Shown: positions 13,497 through 22,730, numbered from the stretch's first letter. The stretch: DNA of 33,523 nt from Prevotella sp. UBA2755 (GCA_002353225.1 DEJF01000027.1:23173-56695); one strand, 5' to 3'. Made by a program: numbers and translations. The notes: a model not told the origin generated them from the sequence alone.

Positions 13497-16400
13497 TTAC
13501 TTCACAATGATCTTCTTGCCGTTGACAATGTAGACACCCTTTGCCAAACCATTGAGGACGGTCGTGTTCGAGCGAACCTTATTGCCTCGCAGGTCATAGA
13601 CATCAAATGTTTTGCTTTGCCCTATCTCGTCAACACCTGTTACGTTGCCACCCACATTAACCAGCAGTTCATTGCTGATAATGGCATTGCCACTGAGGAT
13701 AATATTAAACAGTACATCGCTATCAGCATGGAAGGGTGAGTTGGATGGTGAGTAAACTATTACACGACAAGTATTTGCGTCAATCATCCTCCATGTCACC
13801 TGGTGATCACTTACACTGTTCAGGCTGATGTCGTTGACAGTCGAACCATCCAACAGGTTAATGTCAAACTGAGCCGCAGTATAATTCTCCGCATTCCTCA
13901 ACTTAATGCTGGCACCATTCAACTTCAAGTTGTTTGTAGCAGCCGCACGATTCGTTAACTCACGAGCGTTCGACGACAGGATGATGTTCACCACGCTGAC
14001 AATGTCCGTCACGTTTATCACACCGTCATTATTCACATCGGCTGCTATCGGGTCGAACTTATCAGAGGGATGACCTAAGATGGAGTTCACGATCTCCACG
14101 ATGTCCGTCACATTCACCAATCCATCGCTATTAGCATCACCACGTAAGACATTACTTCCATTGACATTGACAGTACATTTCGCCGTCAACCCATTATCTG
14201 AGGTAAGTACTATCTCCACACTTCCTTTTGCTATGGCTGTCACCATTCCCCGGCTGTCTACTGTGGCAACAGATGCGTTAGATGTCGTCCATGTCCATTC
14301 TTGGTAGTCTGCCTGCAAAGGAACAGGTTTTGCACAGATAACGACTTGCTCACCTACCGACATCTGAAGTGTGGCATCCAGTATCTTCACACCCTGCAAC
14401 GGTTTTCTTTCTCGTCCGGTAAGAATCTGCTTGGGAGTCGACCTATTGCCACTCGTTCCCCCATCTCCCAATTGAGAGAAGTCATTGGCTCCCCATGTCC
14501 ATACACTTCCATCTGCTTTCAAGGCAACTGCAAAGTTCTTTCCTAATTCGATACTTTCGACTTCTTCCATCACCTTTTGAGGCTGAGAGACACTGGTCGT
14601 TGAACCGTCTCCCAACTGTCCACAACTATTATCTCCCCATGTCCATAATGCATTATCAGAGTCTATTGCCGCCATGAAGCGGTCACCCACCGCAACGGAT
14701 TTTACTTTGTCCATCACTTGAACGGGATTGTCTGGTTGAATATTGGTACCGTCACCAATCTGACCTGCATCGTTCTTTCCCCAAATCCATAACGTCCCGT
14801 CAGTCTTTACGACAGCGACATTAGCATGATCCCATTTAGAGACAGCGAAAGTATCGACACCTGTCATGATTTGTTTTGGAGTATTGCTATCTTTAACTGT
14901 GCCGTCAGCCAATAACCCATTGGAATTACAGCCCCATCCGTAAAGGGTCCCGTTTTGCGACAAGGCAAAAGAGGTTTGCCAACCAGGAACTGCTTGTTTC
15001 ACCTTAGACAATGAAGACCATTGCTGGAACTGATTATACGACATGTTCTCAATGTCACCAACCTGTCCGAAGTCATTACGACCTGCCATCCACAAAGAAC
15101 CGCTTTTTAAGATAGCAGATGCTTGTCCTCCCGCCGAGACGATATCTCCTTTTACGCTGGAAATCAGCAACGGATCTACAATCAACGAACCATCACTATT
15201 CATCTCGCCACAGAATTGCAAGCCCCAGCCCCATACTTCTCCATTGGTCTTTGTGAATAAGTTATGGGTGTAACCACAACTTGCCATACTGACATCACTG
15301 GCTATCTGACGAGGACTGGACCATTGCGTCTGGTCTGTATAGTCGCCACCATCATACTGGTTGATTTTCCTTCCCCAATATAATAAGGTGTTGTCTGTCT
15401 TCACTGCTGCCGCTTGCTGATTGCCTGCGGAGACGCTACGGATAAACTCTCCTGTGGTGAAACTCCACTGCACAGCCTTGTTTGGTTCTCCATTACCTGC
15501 TACCACAGCACCTTCAGGAACAACCACAGTATAAGTGTAGCCTAACTCCAAATCTTTAGCAGGCACAAATACCAATCGCTTGCCTTGTAAAATAAACTTG
15601 CCGTCCACGACTTGCCCATCGTTTCTTTTTACCGACAGGTTCTTGAATTGCGTACCCTTCTTCACATCAATCTCATAAGTGATGTACGGGTTCACATCTT
15701 TGTATATATAAAGTTGTTCGTCCAAAGGATATCTTTCCATAACATGGACGTGGCTGATTTTATATGTCCCTTTATATACAGGTGTCACATAGCCGTTCTT
15801 ATAGGCTTTAGCCCATACCGTCACTTCCTTGGTGATAGTAATAGGCGAGGTATATAACGTACTCGTCTCTGAAGGCTCAGAGCCATCCAATGTATATCTG
15901 ATTTCAGCATCACTCTCGCTTGCCTTCAGTACCAGTTGGTCACCTGCCTCCACATAGCCAGCCGCCATTGACGCTGTCATCGTCATCGGGGAGACATCGC
16001 CTGTCGTGAAGGAGAAACTAACGTCCTTATTATAGCCTGTGCCCCATTGGTTCTTCACCCCATTGGCGGGAATTAGGAAGGTATATTTAGTAAATGGCTT
16101 TAAGGCTTTAGCAGGAATAAAAGTGACCGTCTTTCCATAAATACTTACCGTACCCTCCACTTTGTTAGACTCTGACCCTGCATAGAGTTTGATTCCCGAA
16201 GCCAGTGTGCCGGAATATAGCGCAAGGGAATAGGTGGCAGATGGTTGTTGGAATACCGTCACATTGGTAGTGCCATTTTCTGGCGATATACTTTCCACAG
16301 TGAATGGAGGTTCCGTCACCGTGATCGTCTTGGTCGTTGATAGACCATTTGCCGTGGTCGCCTTGATAACAGCGGTCCCCGCACTGACTCCCGTCACCAC

Positions 16401-17129
16401 TCCTTTCTCATCAATAGTTGCCACAGAAGGCTTGTCAGACGACCATGTGACCGCTGAATGATGAGTAGAGGGCGTAAAATCTGCCGTCATCTGTGTTGTG
16501 TATCCAATATACACACCTGACTCACCAGATACAGAAACGGATGTGGGTGATATTCCCCACACTTTCACACTACAACTTCCCGTCACATTATTGTCTGTGG
16601 TAGCATAAACTGTCGTCTCTCCTACCGAAAGACCTGTTATCGTAGCAGAATAATTATCCCCATAAAGGGAGGCGACTCCCCCGTTTTCAGAAGTCCACGA
16701 CAAACTGTAGGGAGCGTCTGAAGGAGAAACAGAAGCCGTCACAGTCGCAGTCTCGTACTGGTCTATCTCTAATGACGAGGGGGAGAGGGTAACACTTTTG
16801 GGAACAGGATTCTCCACTGTGATAACCCATGTGTCAGAATAGAAGATGGGGAATGTACCTGAAACTGTTCCTTCACACGTAATTATAATATAGCCTTCTG
16901 ATCTTCCAGTAACGATACAATACACTTGTCCGTTCATTCCTCCCATCCTTGTCACACAAGACGTATTGCCAGAATAACTCCAACTATAGTTTCTACCCAT
17001 AGCAATAGTAGGAGTACAAGTAAACGCCTCTCCTACCTTGATTGTCTTTTCATACCATCCAAAGGCCGATGCATTCAAACTGAACATCACCATCGTAAGT
17101 ATCAGAAGTATGATCCTATTTTTTTTCAT
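13497..17129 (-). CDS. Giant exported Big/RCC1/dockerin protein with sorting tail
   Basis: A 1210-residue predicted surface protein. Signal peptide 1-22 (ends ASA). Bacterial Ig-like Big_2 domains at about 110-190 and 195-272 (PSVATIDEKGVVTGVSAGTA). An SbsA-type Ig domain (Big_5) at about 276-377 and a second near 470-560, both ending SFTTG or WSFTTG. A chitobiase C-terminal-like domain lies at about 385-458 (EIRYTLDGSEPSE). RCC1-like beta-propeller repeats run about 563-905 (GTLWIWGKNDAGQIGDGT). Another Big_2 spans about 910-991. A dockerin type I pair is at about 996-1052 (RGDANSDGLVNVTDIVEIVN and DVNNDGVINVTDIVSVVN). A cohesin-like beta domain occupies about 1066-1147, and a type IX-like sorting tail about 1172-1210 (VYDLRGNKV, LAKGVYIV, KKIIVK). 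It is last in a three-gene operon. Ligand and function are unknown. Confidence 0.85.
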   Translation of the reverse strand: MKKNRIILLILTMVMFSLNASAFGWYEKTIKVGEAFTCTPTIAMGRNYSWSYSGNTSCVTRMGGMNGQVYCIVTGRSEGYIIITCEGTVSGTFPIFYSDTWVITVENPVPKSVTLSPSSLEIDQYETATVTASVSPSDAPYSLSWTSENGGVASLYGDNYSATITGLSVGETTVYATTDNNVTGSCSVKVWGISPTSVSVSGESGVYIGYTTQMTADFTPSTHHSAVTWSSDKPSVATIDEKGVVTGVSAGTAVIKATTANGLSTTKTITVTEPPFTVESISPENGTTNVTVFQQPSATYSLALYSGTLASGIKLYAGSESNKVEGTVSIYGKTVTFIPAKALKPFTKYTFLIPANGVKNQWGTGYNKDVSFSFTTGDVSPMTMTASMAAGYVEAGDQLVLKASESDAEIRYTLDGSEPSETSTLYTSPITITKEVTVWAKAYKNGYVTPVYKGTYKISHVHVMERYPLDEQLYIYKDVNPYITYEIDVKKGTQFKNLSVKRNDGQVVDGKFILQGKRLVFVPAKDLELGYTYTVVVPEGAVVAGNGEPNKAVQWSFTTGEFIRSVSAGNQQAAAVKTDNTLLYWGRKINQYDGGDYTDQTQWSSPRQIASDVSMASCGYTHNLFTKTNGEVWGWGLQFCGEMNSDGSLIVDPLLISSVKGDIVSAGGQASAILKSGSLWMAGRNDFGQVGDIENMSYNQFQQWSSLSKVKQAVPGWQTSFALSQNGTLYGWGCNSNGLLADGTVKDSNTPKQIMTGVDTFAVSKWDHANVAVVKTDGTLWIWGKNDAGQIGDGTNIQPDNPVQVMDKVKSVAVGDRFMAAIDSDNALWTWGDNSCGQLGDGSTTSVSQPQKVMEEVESIELGKNFAVALKADGSVWTWGANDFSQLGDGGTSGNRSTPKQILTGRERKPLQGVKILDATLQMSVGEQVVICAKPVPLQADYQEWTWTTSNASVATVDSRGMVTAIAKGSVEIVLTSDNGLTAKCTVNVNGSNVLRGDANSDGLVNVTDIVEIVNSILGHPSDKFDPIAADVNNDGVINVTDIVSVVNIILSSNARELTNRAAATNNLKLNGASIKLRNAENYTAAQFDINLLDGSTVNDISLNSVSDHQVTWRMIDANTCRVIVYSPSNSPFHADSDVLFNIILSGNAIISNELLVNVGGNVTGVDEIGQSKTFDVYDLRGNKVRSNTTVLNGLAKGVYIVNGKKIIVK

Positions 17130-17147
17130 ACATCGAATCTGTCTAAA

Positions 17148-18143
17148 TTATTCAAATATTATGGTAACAGCCCATTCGTCATCCATGTTGGTACGCTGCC
17201 CCGCATTGTTGCGGGCAACAACCAATAGGCGATAGATACCCTTCTGTCCCTTGAATGTTGTTGAGGATTCTTGTGTAGAAGGGATATACATCACGTAAGG
17301 ACCGTCTTCCTTTGCATAGTATACACTGTAGTCACGAACACCCTCACCGTCATTGTATGTCCATGAGAGACTCACGTCAGAACCTGCAGTCGCAGTATAT
17401 CTGTCTGCTGTCAATTCTGGTCCCGTGGCATAAATTATCTCCTCATAGAAAGGGGCTGACTGGCGTCCTAAATCATCAACGGCAACACAGGTGAAACGAG
17501 TTATACCTTTGTCTGTTGACGGGTCTTGACGGGCATGGTCTGGAACCGCGAGAAGACTTTCGTAGATGAACGATGGCTGCCCGACATCCACCTCCTCTAT
17601 TAAGTCTGTGCGATTGTTCCACCAATAACGCAGTTTCTTTATTTGTGTCGCTTTCTGCTGGAGTTTCATAAAGACTGCCTGCTGCAAGGCTCCATAATCT
17701 CCATAGTTGTCACCAAAGCGATAATTGAGGGTGTGCATGCCCTCTGACAGGTCTGACACATCTATCGTCTGTTGCCAGAGATTATCATTGACAACCACTG
17801 ACTTACGCTCCGCAGTATTCGTATCGAGCCAATATTCTACTGTGTTTATCGCTTTTGCGCCCTTATCACGCAGCGGTTTTACAAAGAAAGCCCACTGCTG
17901 CAAGGGACTCCACAGACCTTGGTCATCTCCAACGCGAAAATAAAGTCTATGCATACCTTCCCTCAACTGACTCGCATCAATCGACTGATTGATAGTCTGC
18001 TTTGTCCCGCTTATGCTCGTTTCCGTCATTTCCGTCTGATTATCATCAAACCAGTATTGGAAACGGCTTAACTGACGGTCATCTGCTTGTGCAGACAAAA
18101 GCAGTCCACTGGAGAACAATAATAAAATCCACCTTTTCATCAT
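17148..18143 (-). CDS. Exported three-repeat protein with FN3-like C-terminus
   Basis: A 331-residue predicted exported protein; signal peptide about 1-20 (ILLLFSSGLLLSAQA). Two clear repeats of about 60-65 residues start FQYWFDDN and VEYWLDTN and share INQSIDASQLREGMHRLYFR / QTIDVSDLSEGMHTLNYRFG and a closing LQQWAFF / LQQAVFM. A third, diverged copy starts LRYWWNNR. The last ~90 residues (PELTADRYTATAGSDVSLSW to the end) look like a fibronectin type III or Ig domain. It is 18 nt upstream of the giant protein gene and 11 nt after the beta-helix gene, so operonic. I do not recognise the repeat family; similar repeats appear at the N-termini of other Bacteroidota surface proteins (recollection). 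Confidence 0.75.
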   Translation of the reverse strand: MMKRWILLLFSSGLLLSAQADDRQLSRFQYWFDDNQTEMTETSISGTKQTINQSIDASQLREGMHRLYFRVGDDQGLWSPLQQWAFFVKPLRDKGAKAINTVEYWLDTNTAERKSVVVNDNLWQQTIDVSDLSEGMHTLNYRFGDNYGDYGALQQAVFMKLQQKATQIKKLRYWWNNRTDLIEEVDVGQPSFIYESLLAVPDHARQDPSTDKGITRFTCVAVDDLGRQSAPFYEEIIYATGPELTADRYTATAGSDVSLSWTYNDGEGVRDYSVYYAKEDGPYVMYIPSTQESSTTFKGQKGIYRLLVVARNNAGQRTNMDDEWAVTIIFE

Positions 18144-18154
18144 TATCCTGATTT

Positions 18155-19135
18155 TTAGTTCTCCGCCTTTACTTCTATTTTGACATTGATCTTTCCCTCG
18201 TCATTAGTGCTTCCATCAATGTCTTTGCTGATAATGCGAGGGATAGCAGGGTATTGAGAGAAGCCCGTTCCGCCATAAGGACCGACTACTGTGCCATCTT
18301 CTCCTGTTGGTGCATTTTGCGGTTTTGCAGGATAAAGAATCTCACCTTTAAAGAGGTCTCCAAAAGTACCTCCGGAATTATTAGAAGCCAAAGAGGTTGA
18401 TGTTGTATTAAAAGTAACTGTCCCTGTGTTTTTCTTTACAAAGAAACCGACATTATAATAAAACTCGGAAGGTGCCGTACAAGTAATGCTGGCAGAATTC
18501 CCCGAAAGAGACTCCGCCCCCAATAGACAATTTTTGTATATGGCATAAGGCTTCTTGTGAATATCATACCAACTTGAATAATAGTAAATAACACAATTAA
18601 GGATTTTTCCTATATTGGAAGTTGTATTCACGTCAGAAAAATCCTCAATGGTACAATTCTTAAAGGTAAAGTCTATTGCATAAGGCATTCCCTTTATTTC
18701 TTTATGTACACATTGGTCGAATAATGCGTTAGTGTAATTGCTGGAGGCATTTAATTTCTCTACCCAGCAACGAGTGACTATCAGATTGGTTGAACCTGAA
18801 ACATATAAAGTACTCGAAAATAAAATACCTTCAATGCGAACATCAGTACCACTAATAGTGAGACTCTCAAAAACAGTATTTCCTGTCTCCTCATAAGCAC
18901 CTACTCCTGTTATCTTTACCGACTTGGAAATACTCCCCTCTGGAGCATCAAAAGTACCTGCGGAAAGGGTAATTTGGTCTCCGTCCTTTGCTTCTGCGTA
19001 TGCTTCTTTGAAGGCATCAACCCCATAAAAAACTGAAAGATTCTCACCACTCTGCAATGTAGCAGTCATTCCTTGTGCAAAAACATTCTGACTCATTGCT
19101 ATAAGTACAAACAATGTAAATACGATTTTCTTCAT
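18155..19135 (-). CDS. Exported parallel beta-helix-like protein
   Basis: A 326-residue predicted exported protein, first gene of the three-gene unit. The ATG at 19135 is chosen over an upstream in-frame start because MKKIVFTLFVLIAMSQNVFAQ is a textbook signal peptide and the promoter lies between the two. After FKEAYAEAKDGDQITLSAGTF come short repeating strands with regular turns (TISGTDVRIEGILFSS, LYVSGSTNLIVTRCWVEKL, FKNCTIEDFSDV, ILNCVIYYYSS) typical of right-handed beta-helix proteins of the pectate-lyase fold. The C-terminus is KINVKIEVKAEN. No catalytic motif is seen, so an adhesin or structural role is as likely as an enzyme. The gene is visibly more AT-rich than its neighbours. Confidence 0.75.
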   Translation of the reverse strand: MKKIVFTLFVLIAMSQNVFAQGMTATLQSGENLSVFYGVDAFKEAYAEAKDGDQITLSAGTFDAPEGSISKSVKITGVGAYEETGNTVFESLTISGTDVRIEGILFSSTLYVSGSTNLIVTRCWVEKLNASSNYTNALFDQCVHKEIKGMPYAIDFTFKNCTIEDFSDVNTTSNIGKILNCVIYYYSSWYDIHKKPYAIYKNCLLGAESLSGNSASITCTAPSEFYYNVGFFVKKNTGTVTFNTTSTSLASNNSGGTFGDLFKGEILYPAKPQNAPTGEDGTVVGPYGGTGFSQYPAIPRIISKDIDGSTNDEGKINVKIEVKAEN

Positions 19136-19167
19136 TTCCCTTTTGTTTTTAGTTATTATTGTTGCTA

Positions 19168-19198
19168 CAAAGATACTGAAAATAAATAAGTTACGCAA
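19168..19198 (-). promoter_or_regulatory. Promoter of the exported-protein operon
   Basis: Minus-strand TATCTTTG (19168-19175) has TTGC (19195-19198) 19 nt upstream, matching the -7/-33 pattern. The leader to the beta-helix ATG is about 32 nt. Confidence 0.75.
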
Positions 19199-19330
19199 TT
19201 GGTTATGTATTAAAATACGGACAAAAGGGAATATCAGTAGATGACACGGCAAAAAATGACGATATGAGGGAGTAAAAAGTTGGTGGCATCAATGGCAAGC
19301 GACGGATTTATGTTATTTTTGGATAATCAT

Positions 19331-19362
19331 TATTGATAATTGGGGATTTATTCTTATCTTTG
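19331..19362 (+). promoter_or_regulatory. Promoter of the histidine kinase gene
   Basis: TATCTTTG (19355-19362) has TATTG (19331-19335) 19 nt upstream. The leader carries a short inverted repeat, CAACAA and TTGTTG, that could form a hairpin before the kinase ATG. Confidence 0.65.
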
Positions 19363-19413
19363 CGACAACAATGTTTATGAAGATAACTTTGTTGCATACA
19401 AACAAATAGGATT

Positions 19414-21345
19414 ATGAAACGACTTGTATACTGGACGATGACTTTAGTGGCAGCGCTGCATCTTTTTGCCTGCCAGCAAGAGGGGAAGGGGACTTCACAA
19501 GGAGGTATCATAAAGGACAGTGACGACTATTACATGCAGTTGTCTGCACGCGGTGTGGCGTTTTATCAGGCATATCAAGTCGACTCGTTTGTGTGGACGA
19601 ATCAACAGATCCACCAATATCTGCAACGCCATCAAGAAGAGAATCGGGAAGAGTTACAACAACTCCGTGCCGCATGGCTGAAGGCACAAGGAGTCTACTT
19701 CGCCGCCATTGCCGGCAGACCTGACTCTGGCATCATCTACACAGAAAAGGCTATCCAGTTGATGGAACAAGAGAAGATGGACCCAGAGTTACGTGTCATC
19801 ACCATGCTGAACAAAGCAGACTTCTACCGACAGACTGGTCAACTCGACCTGAGTGCCGACAGTTATCTGAGAACACTTGCCGTCGCCGACTCCTTCCAGA
19901 CAAGTGAGGATAGCAGGATAGCCATCAGTCTGGGCATCAGCACTGTCTATACGTTCATGGCTGACTTTGTGAATAGTGCCAAATGGTGGGCAAGATGCAA
20001 GGAACTATTGCCCAAGATGAAGAAGCCCGACCAATTTATATATTATAATAATGTGGGGAACGACTATTACCTGCAAGACCGTTATGCCGAGGCACTTCCC
20101 TGTTTTGAGAAAGCCGCCTCTCTCGTCAAGGACGATGAGAAGAAGACTTGGGACTACTACACGGCACGCACTAATATCGCGGAGATCCTCATCAATCTGA
20201 AAGAGGCAGACAAGGCAAAGCCCATACTCGCCGAGGTAGACTCTTTCTTCCGAAAAGTAAACTTCAGAATCCTGCTCTACTATATCAAGACCTCTGAGAT
20301 AGAACTGGCGACACTGGAGGGCAGGACTGTCGATGCCATCCGTATGATACAACAAGATAAGACCCCTGAAGGGATGATTCCCGCCGCCGTTGTGATGCGG
20401 CTAAAGGCTGTCGAGCAGGCTTGGCGACAAGCAGGTAATGCACAAAACGCCTATCTCGCCCATCAGGAGATGCATGCCCTCAACGACTCTATCCAAACGG
20501 CAAACGTAAAGATGCAGATGAGTACACGCCTCTTGGAGTATGAGCATGACAAACGACTGATAGAACAACAGCGACAGATTGAACATAGCAAGATGACAAA
20601 CCGTCTTGCATGGACTTTATTCATCACTGCCTCGATGGCTGTCATCTTACTCTTCGTGCTTTATCTGCTACATCGCAGGAAAGGACACATGCAGACCCTT
20701 GAACTCAGACAACAACTGATAGAGACACGATTACGGAACACGAGAAACCGTCTCTCACCACACTTTATCTATAATGCGCTCAACCATGAGATGCTCGCCC
20801 AGATGGATGGCAAAACGGTGAACTTCGAATCACTGACCCAACTCCTTCGCAGAGGTGTGGACATGGCTGACACGCTGGAGATCACATTAGAGGAAGAACT
20901 TGCTTTTGTTGACTACTATGTCATTATTGAGGGGCAACAGATGGGTGATGACTTCCATTATGAGAAACTGATTGATGGGGATATTGACTTGTCGAATGTA
21001 AAACTACCTGCCATGACTATCCAGATATTTGCAGAGAATGCCATCAAGCACGGACTACGCCCCATCAATCCACAACAAGGAAAGAACCGCCAACTGACTA
21101 TCCATGTCAGTAGGAAAGGAAATGCCACAATGGTGGAAGTGCTGGATAATGGGGAAGGACTGAAGGGCGGACGTATTCATAAGGAACAGACGGGCATGCG
21201 TGTGGTCCGTCAAACCATCCAGATGCTGAATGAGCACAATGCCGTGCCTATCCAATTTGGTATCGGGAACTACCAATGGCAAGGCGAAAACGGTTGTCGC
21301 TCATGGATCCTCCTACCCGATGACTTTCATTATAGAATTCTGTAG
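19414..21345 (+). CDS. TPR-containing lipoprotein sensor histidine kinase (LytS/His_kinase type)
   Basis: A 643-residue sensor. The N-terminus reads as a lipoprotein signal with lipobox LFAC (Cys20). Residues about 60-390 are helical and TPR-like (FIYYNNVGNDYYLQDRYAEA, then AYLAHQEMHALNDSIQ), predicted periplasmic. A single membrane helix lies at about 397-420 (LFITASMAVILLFVLYLL). The cytoplasmic kinase is of the PF06580 type: SPHFIYNALN with phospho-acceptor H450, then EEELAFVDYYVIIEGQQ and an ATP-site N box with N542 (AENAIKHGL), followed by DNGEGL. It partners the LytTR regulator 156 nt downstream. It diverges from the exported-protein operon, a plausible target (inference). Both a lipid anchor and a membrane helix would fix the sensor at two points. 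Confidence 0.92.
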   Translation: MKRLVYWTMTLVAALHLFACQQEGKGTSQGGIIKDSDDYYMQLSARGVAFYQAYQVDSFVWTNQQIHQYLQRHQEENREELQQLRAAWLKAQGVYFAAIAGRPDSGIIYTEKAIQLMEQEKMDPELRVITMLNKADFYRQTGQLDLSADSYLRTLAVADSFQTSEDSRIAISLGISTVYTFMADFVNSAKWWARCKELLPKMKKPDQFIYYNNVGNDYYLQDRYAEALPCFEKAASLVKDDEKKTWDYYTARTNIAEILINLKEADKAKPILAEVDSFFRKVNFRILLYYIKTSEIELATLEGRTVDAIRMIQQDKTPEGMIPAAVVMRLKAVEQAWRQAGNAQNAYLAHQEMHALNDSIQTANVKMQMSTRLLEYEHDKRLIEQQRQIEHSKMTNRLAWTLFITASMAVILLFVLYLLHRRKGHMQTLELRQQLIETRLRNTRNRLSPHFIYNALNHEMLAQMDGKTVNFESLTQLLRRGVDMADTLEITLEEELAFVDYYVIIEGQQMGDDFHYEKLIDGDIDLSNVKLPAMTIQIFAENAIKHGLRPINPQQGKNRQLTIHVSRKGNATMVEVLDNGEGLKGGRIHKEQTGMRVVRQTIQMLNEHNAVPIQFGIGNYQWQGENGCRSWILLPDDFHYRIL

Positions 21346-21475
21346 TCCACTTCTTTTCTGTCAAAGAGCCAAAACGTACCTATAAAAGCACTTTTTCCTC
21401 TGATAAAAGGAATATTCACCCATTCGGGACAAGGTATCTTCTTGACAGGAAGTCAAATGTTCTCACTTTTTTTCG

Positions 21476-21483
21476 TAATTTTG
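21476..21483 (+). promoter_or_regulatory. -7 promoter box of the LytTR regulator
   Basis: TAATTTTG matches TAnnTTTG, 18 nt before the ATG, with no clear -33 element. The regulator may therefore be transcribed separately from the kinase as well as together with it. Confidence 0.6.
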
Positions 21484-21501
21484 CACAAAACTAAATAAAG
21501 A

Positions 21502-22260
21502 ATGAATAAGCAGAAACTGGTCAGTGCCTATATCATTGACGATAGTCAGACGGCAATAGAAGTTCTTGCCCGTATGCTGGAAAGCAACTACTCCGTTGAG
21601 GTGGTGGGCAAGGCAACCGATGCGGAAACAGCGATTAAAGAGGTGATTGAACTGGAGCCCGACCTGATTTTCGTCGACGTGGAACTGCCTTCTATGTCTG
21701 GATTGGAATTCTGCACACTCATCCGCAGCGAGGTTAAGCCAGAGACCAAGGTCGTGTTCTATACAGGACATGACAAATATTTGCTTGACGCCATACGCCG
21801 CGAGGCTTTCGATTACCTCATGAAGCCTGCTACAGAACAGGAACTGGGGCAGATTATGACACGCTACTACGAGAACAAACTGGCAGGTATTCCACAGGCT
21901 TCCGTCCGTGAGGGTAGCCATCTGCCTATCATCCTGGTGGTAAACGCCATGAACGAGCACCGTACCTTACAATTAGGAGATATCGCCTTTTTCCGTTACA
22001 ACCAAGACCGCAAGTTGTGGGAGGTCGTATGCAAGGATGGTACTTGTTACATCTTACGCCATCGCACGACCTCTGATGTAATCCTTAACTATTCTCCTGA
22101 CTTCATACAGATTCACAAACGGTATATTGTGAATATCAACCAAATCAAAATGATACAAGACTCCATTTGTATCCTAACAGAACCCCTCGAGGAAAATAGA
22201 GAACTGAGAATCAGTAAGAACTACCGCCGTGAACTGATGGCTGCTTTTTATTCTTTGTGA
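21502..22260 (+). CDS. LytTR-family response regulator
   Basis: A 252-residue two-component regulator. The receiver domain spans about 6-125: acidic pair D13-D14, phospho-acceptor D59 (IFVDVELPSMSG), conserved Thr in VVFYTGHDK and Lys in YLMKP. The C-terminal LytTR DNA-binding domain spans about 150-250 (GDIAFFRYNQDRKLWEV, DFIQIHKRYIVNINQIKMI, LRISKNYRREL). It follows the histidine kinase on the same strand; pairing is inferred from adjacency and matching families (PF06580 kinases usually pair with LytTR regulators). Possible targets are its own region and the divergent exported-protein operon. Confidence 0.95.
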   Translation: MNKQKLVSAYIIDDSQTAIEVLARMLESNYSVEVVGKATDAETAIKEVIELEPDLIFVDVELPSMSGLEFCTLIRSEVKPETKVVFYTGHDKYLLDAIRREAFDYLMKPATEQELGQIMTRYYENKLAGIPQASVREGSHLPIILVVNAMNEHRTLQLGDIAFFRYNQDRKLWEVVCKDGTCYILRHRTTSDVILNYSPDFIQIHKRYIVNINQIKMIQDSICILTEPLEENRELRISKNYRRELMAAFYSL

Positions 22261-22311
22261 AAACCTAATAATTGAGAATAATTTCGTACCTTTGAGGAAA
22301 ACCTCGAAAGT

Positions 22312-22372
22312 ACTCACGTTCGAGAAAACTCAAATAATATTTGGTTTTCTTCTCACTTAATCGTACCTTTGT
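22312..22372 (+). promoter_or_regulatory. Repeated palindromic promoter cassette, copy A
   Basis: A 61-bp element: TACTCACGTTCGAGAAA, an imperfect palindrome around CTCAAATAATATTTGG, then TTCTCACTTAATCG and the -7 box TACCTTTG (22365-22372), 22 nt before the rbfA ATG. Copy B is at 11698-11756 on the other strand. A second TACCTTTG lies at 22288-22295, followed by the small hairpin GAGG-AAAA-CCTC, and CTCGAA (from 22304) can pair with TTCGAG (22320-22325). Confidence 0.8.
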
Positions 22373-22394
22373 CCCCGAAAAGAAACGAAAGACT

Positions 22395-22730
22395 ATGCAA
22401 GAGACAAGACAGAATAAGATTGCACGACTGCTGCAGAAGGAACTCAGCGTGATATTCCAGCAGCAGACTCGTGGTATGCACGGGGTGATGGTTAGTGTCA
22501 CAAGGGTACGTGTAAGCCCTGACCTGAGTATTTGTACGGCTCACCTGAGCATCTTCCCCAGTGAGCGTGCCGAGGAAATCATGGAGAATATCAATAAGAA
22601 CGAGAAACAGATACGCTATGAACTGGGGACGAGGGTGCGCTATCAACTGCGTATCATCCCTGAGTTACGCTTCTTCATTGACGACTCCCTGGATTATATT
22701 GACCGTATTGACGAACTCTTGAAGGGTTGA
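22395..22730 (+). CDS. rbfA: 30S ribosome-binding factor A
   Basis: Assembly factor that binds the 30S subunit near the 5' helix of 16S rRNA and is needed at low temperature. The protein is 111 residues, standard size; the ATG at 22395 follows the promoter cassette, and an upstream in-frame start would include the cassette itself. Seen: QNKIARLLQKELSVIFQQ at the N-terminus, VTRVRVSPDLSICTAHLSIFP of the KH-like fold, and IPELRFFIDDSLDYIDRIDELL at the end. Its last codons enter an 8-bp repeat. The permease gene follows 12 nt downstream, and the two are probably co-transcribed. Confidence 0.96.
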   Translation: MQETRQNKIARLLQKELSVIFQQQTRGMHGVMVSVTRVRVSPDLSICTAHLSIFPSERAEEIMENINKNEKQIRYELGTRVRYQLRIIPELRFFIDDSLDYIDRIDELLKG

